Positions 5,940 to 6,274 of a stretch of DNA of 6,274 bases are shown in pieces. The DNA is from Solobacterium sp. Lineage in GTDB: Bacteria > Bacillota_I > Bacilli_A > Erysipelotrichales > Erysipelotrichaceae. Each line of letters starts with the position of its first letter. Position 1 is the first letter of the stretch. The notes below the pieces were generated by a model. It did no database searches. It saw only the letters and a list, made by a program, of their open reading frames with translations, and had not been told where the DNA came from. Both the position numbers and the translations under genes were made by a program. The stretch lies in the NCBI GenBank assembly GCA_017543025.1, contig JAFYGX010000099.1, positions 1 to 6,274 of the forward strand. Reading direction: 5' to 3'.

Positions 5940-6274
5940 TCACCCCTCCTCTTCTATCAAACTGTAAATGTATTCAACTTCCAGGAACGGATCGTCGAAT
6001 CGACGTGATCGTTTGTTCATACGTAATCTGGTGGCGGGAAGCTTAGCCGCAGCGTGTGTTTTCTGACGGTCCTTCCTGCCCAGGCTTTCTGCACGTTTAT
6101 CCCTCTCCGCCCGTATTGCATCCTGCGTTTCCTCTGTCAGGATTTGCGGGTAGAAGTCATCACCAAGATAATGCCTGTTCAGCATCATTCTCATTACGCC
6201 TGTATGGGCCATCTCAAACCCAGCTTCCTTTGCCGCAGAGGTAAGTCCCATCCCGGAAAGATATCCTTCACAGA
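5940..6274 (-). CDS. Recombinase-like protein, C-terminal part (start outside window)
   Basis: The last 110 codons of a gene that runs off the right edge of the window; the frame is open to position 6272, and the upstream residues CEGYLSG join smoothly to the internal Met at 6251. The visible part resembles the DNA-binding recombinase domain of serine recombinases: [15 protein letters not shown], a helix-turn-helix-like stretch, then [19 protein letters not shown] and an [11 protein letters not shown] helix. The tail ends in FEDP-like and [10 protein letters not shown] segments (here [19 protein letters not shown]). There is no zinc ribbon and no coiled coil after this domain. From memory, gut Bacillota elements often carry such short stand-alone proteins of about 130-140 residues, without a catalytic domain, beside the large recombinase. 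The missing N-terminus means a catalytic domain cannot be excluded. TGA stop, one base, then the next ATG: co-transcribed and probably translationally coupled. Confidence 0.75.
   Translation of the reverse strand, partial: CEGYLSGMGLTSAAKEAGFEMAHTGVMRMMLNRHYLGDDFYPQILTEETQDAIRAERDKRAESLGRKDRQKTHAAAKLPATRLRMNKRSRRFDDPFLEVEYIYSLIEEEG

Overview
The window is from a low-to-mid GC Gram-positive bacterium, most likely a gut-type Bacillota (an Erysipelotrichia- or Clostridia-like genome). The indications are a lipoprotein-type binding protein with a Ser/Gly-rich linker, strong AGGAGG-type ribosome binding sites, LacI-family/CcpA-like operators, and a serine-recombinase pair of a kind common in gut Bacillota mobile elements. 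The species cannot be fixed from the sequence.

Left part (about 1-3720, minus strand): a maltose/maltodextrin-type ABC importer operon in the order malE-malF-malG (binding lipoprotein, then two permeases). One promoter lies upstream of malE. Four cre/LacI-family-like operator sequences sit in it or just downstream of it, three of them within a long inverted repeat at the predicted 5' end of the mRNA. A strong hairpin without a U-tract separates malE from malF, a plausible device for making more binding protein than permease. No ATPase gene (malK/msmX type) is present here, so the importer presumably uses one encoded elsewhere.

Middle (about 3720-4340): a gene-poor stretch. It holds a rho-independent terminator on the + strand with no obvious gene in front of it, a cluster of overlapping inverted repeats, and the 5' end of an insertion-sequence transposase gene. 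The transposase ribosome binding site lies in the loop of a hairpin. The reading frame loses its family character after about 105 codons, near position 4289, where a different element begins.

Right part (about 4290-6274, minus strand): the end of a second mobile element. It has a complete 521-residue large serine recombinase followed by a clean terminator. Directly upstream, one base apart, is the C-terminal part of a recombinase-like protein whose visible region resembles only the DNA-binding part of the family. The simplest history is that an IS landed upstream of the mal promoter and that a serine-recombinase element later interrupted or replaced the rest of the IS. I see no clearly novel system. 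The points most worth a second look are the operator array, the element boundary and the paired recombinases.
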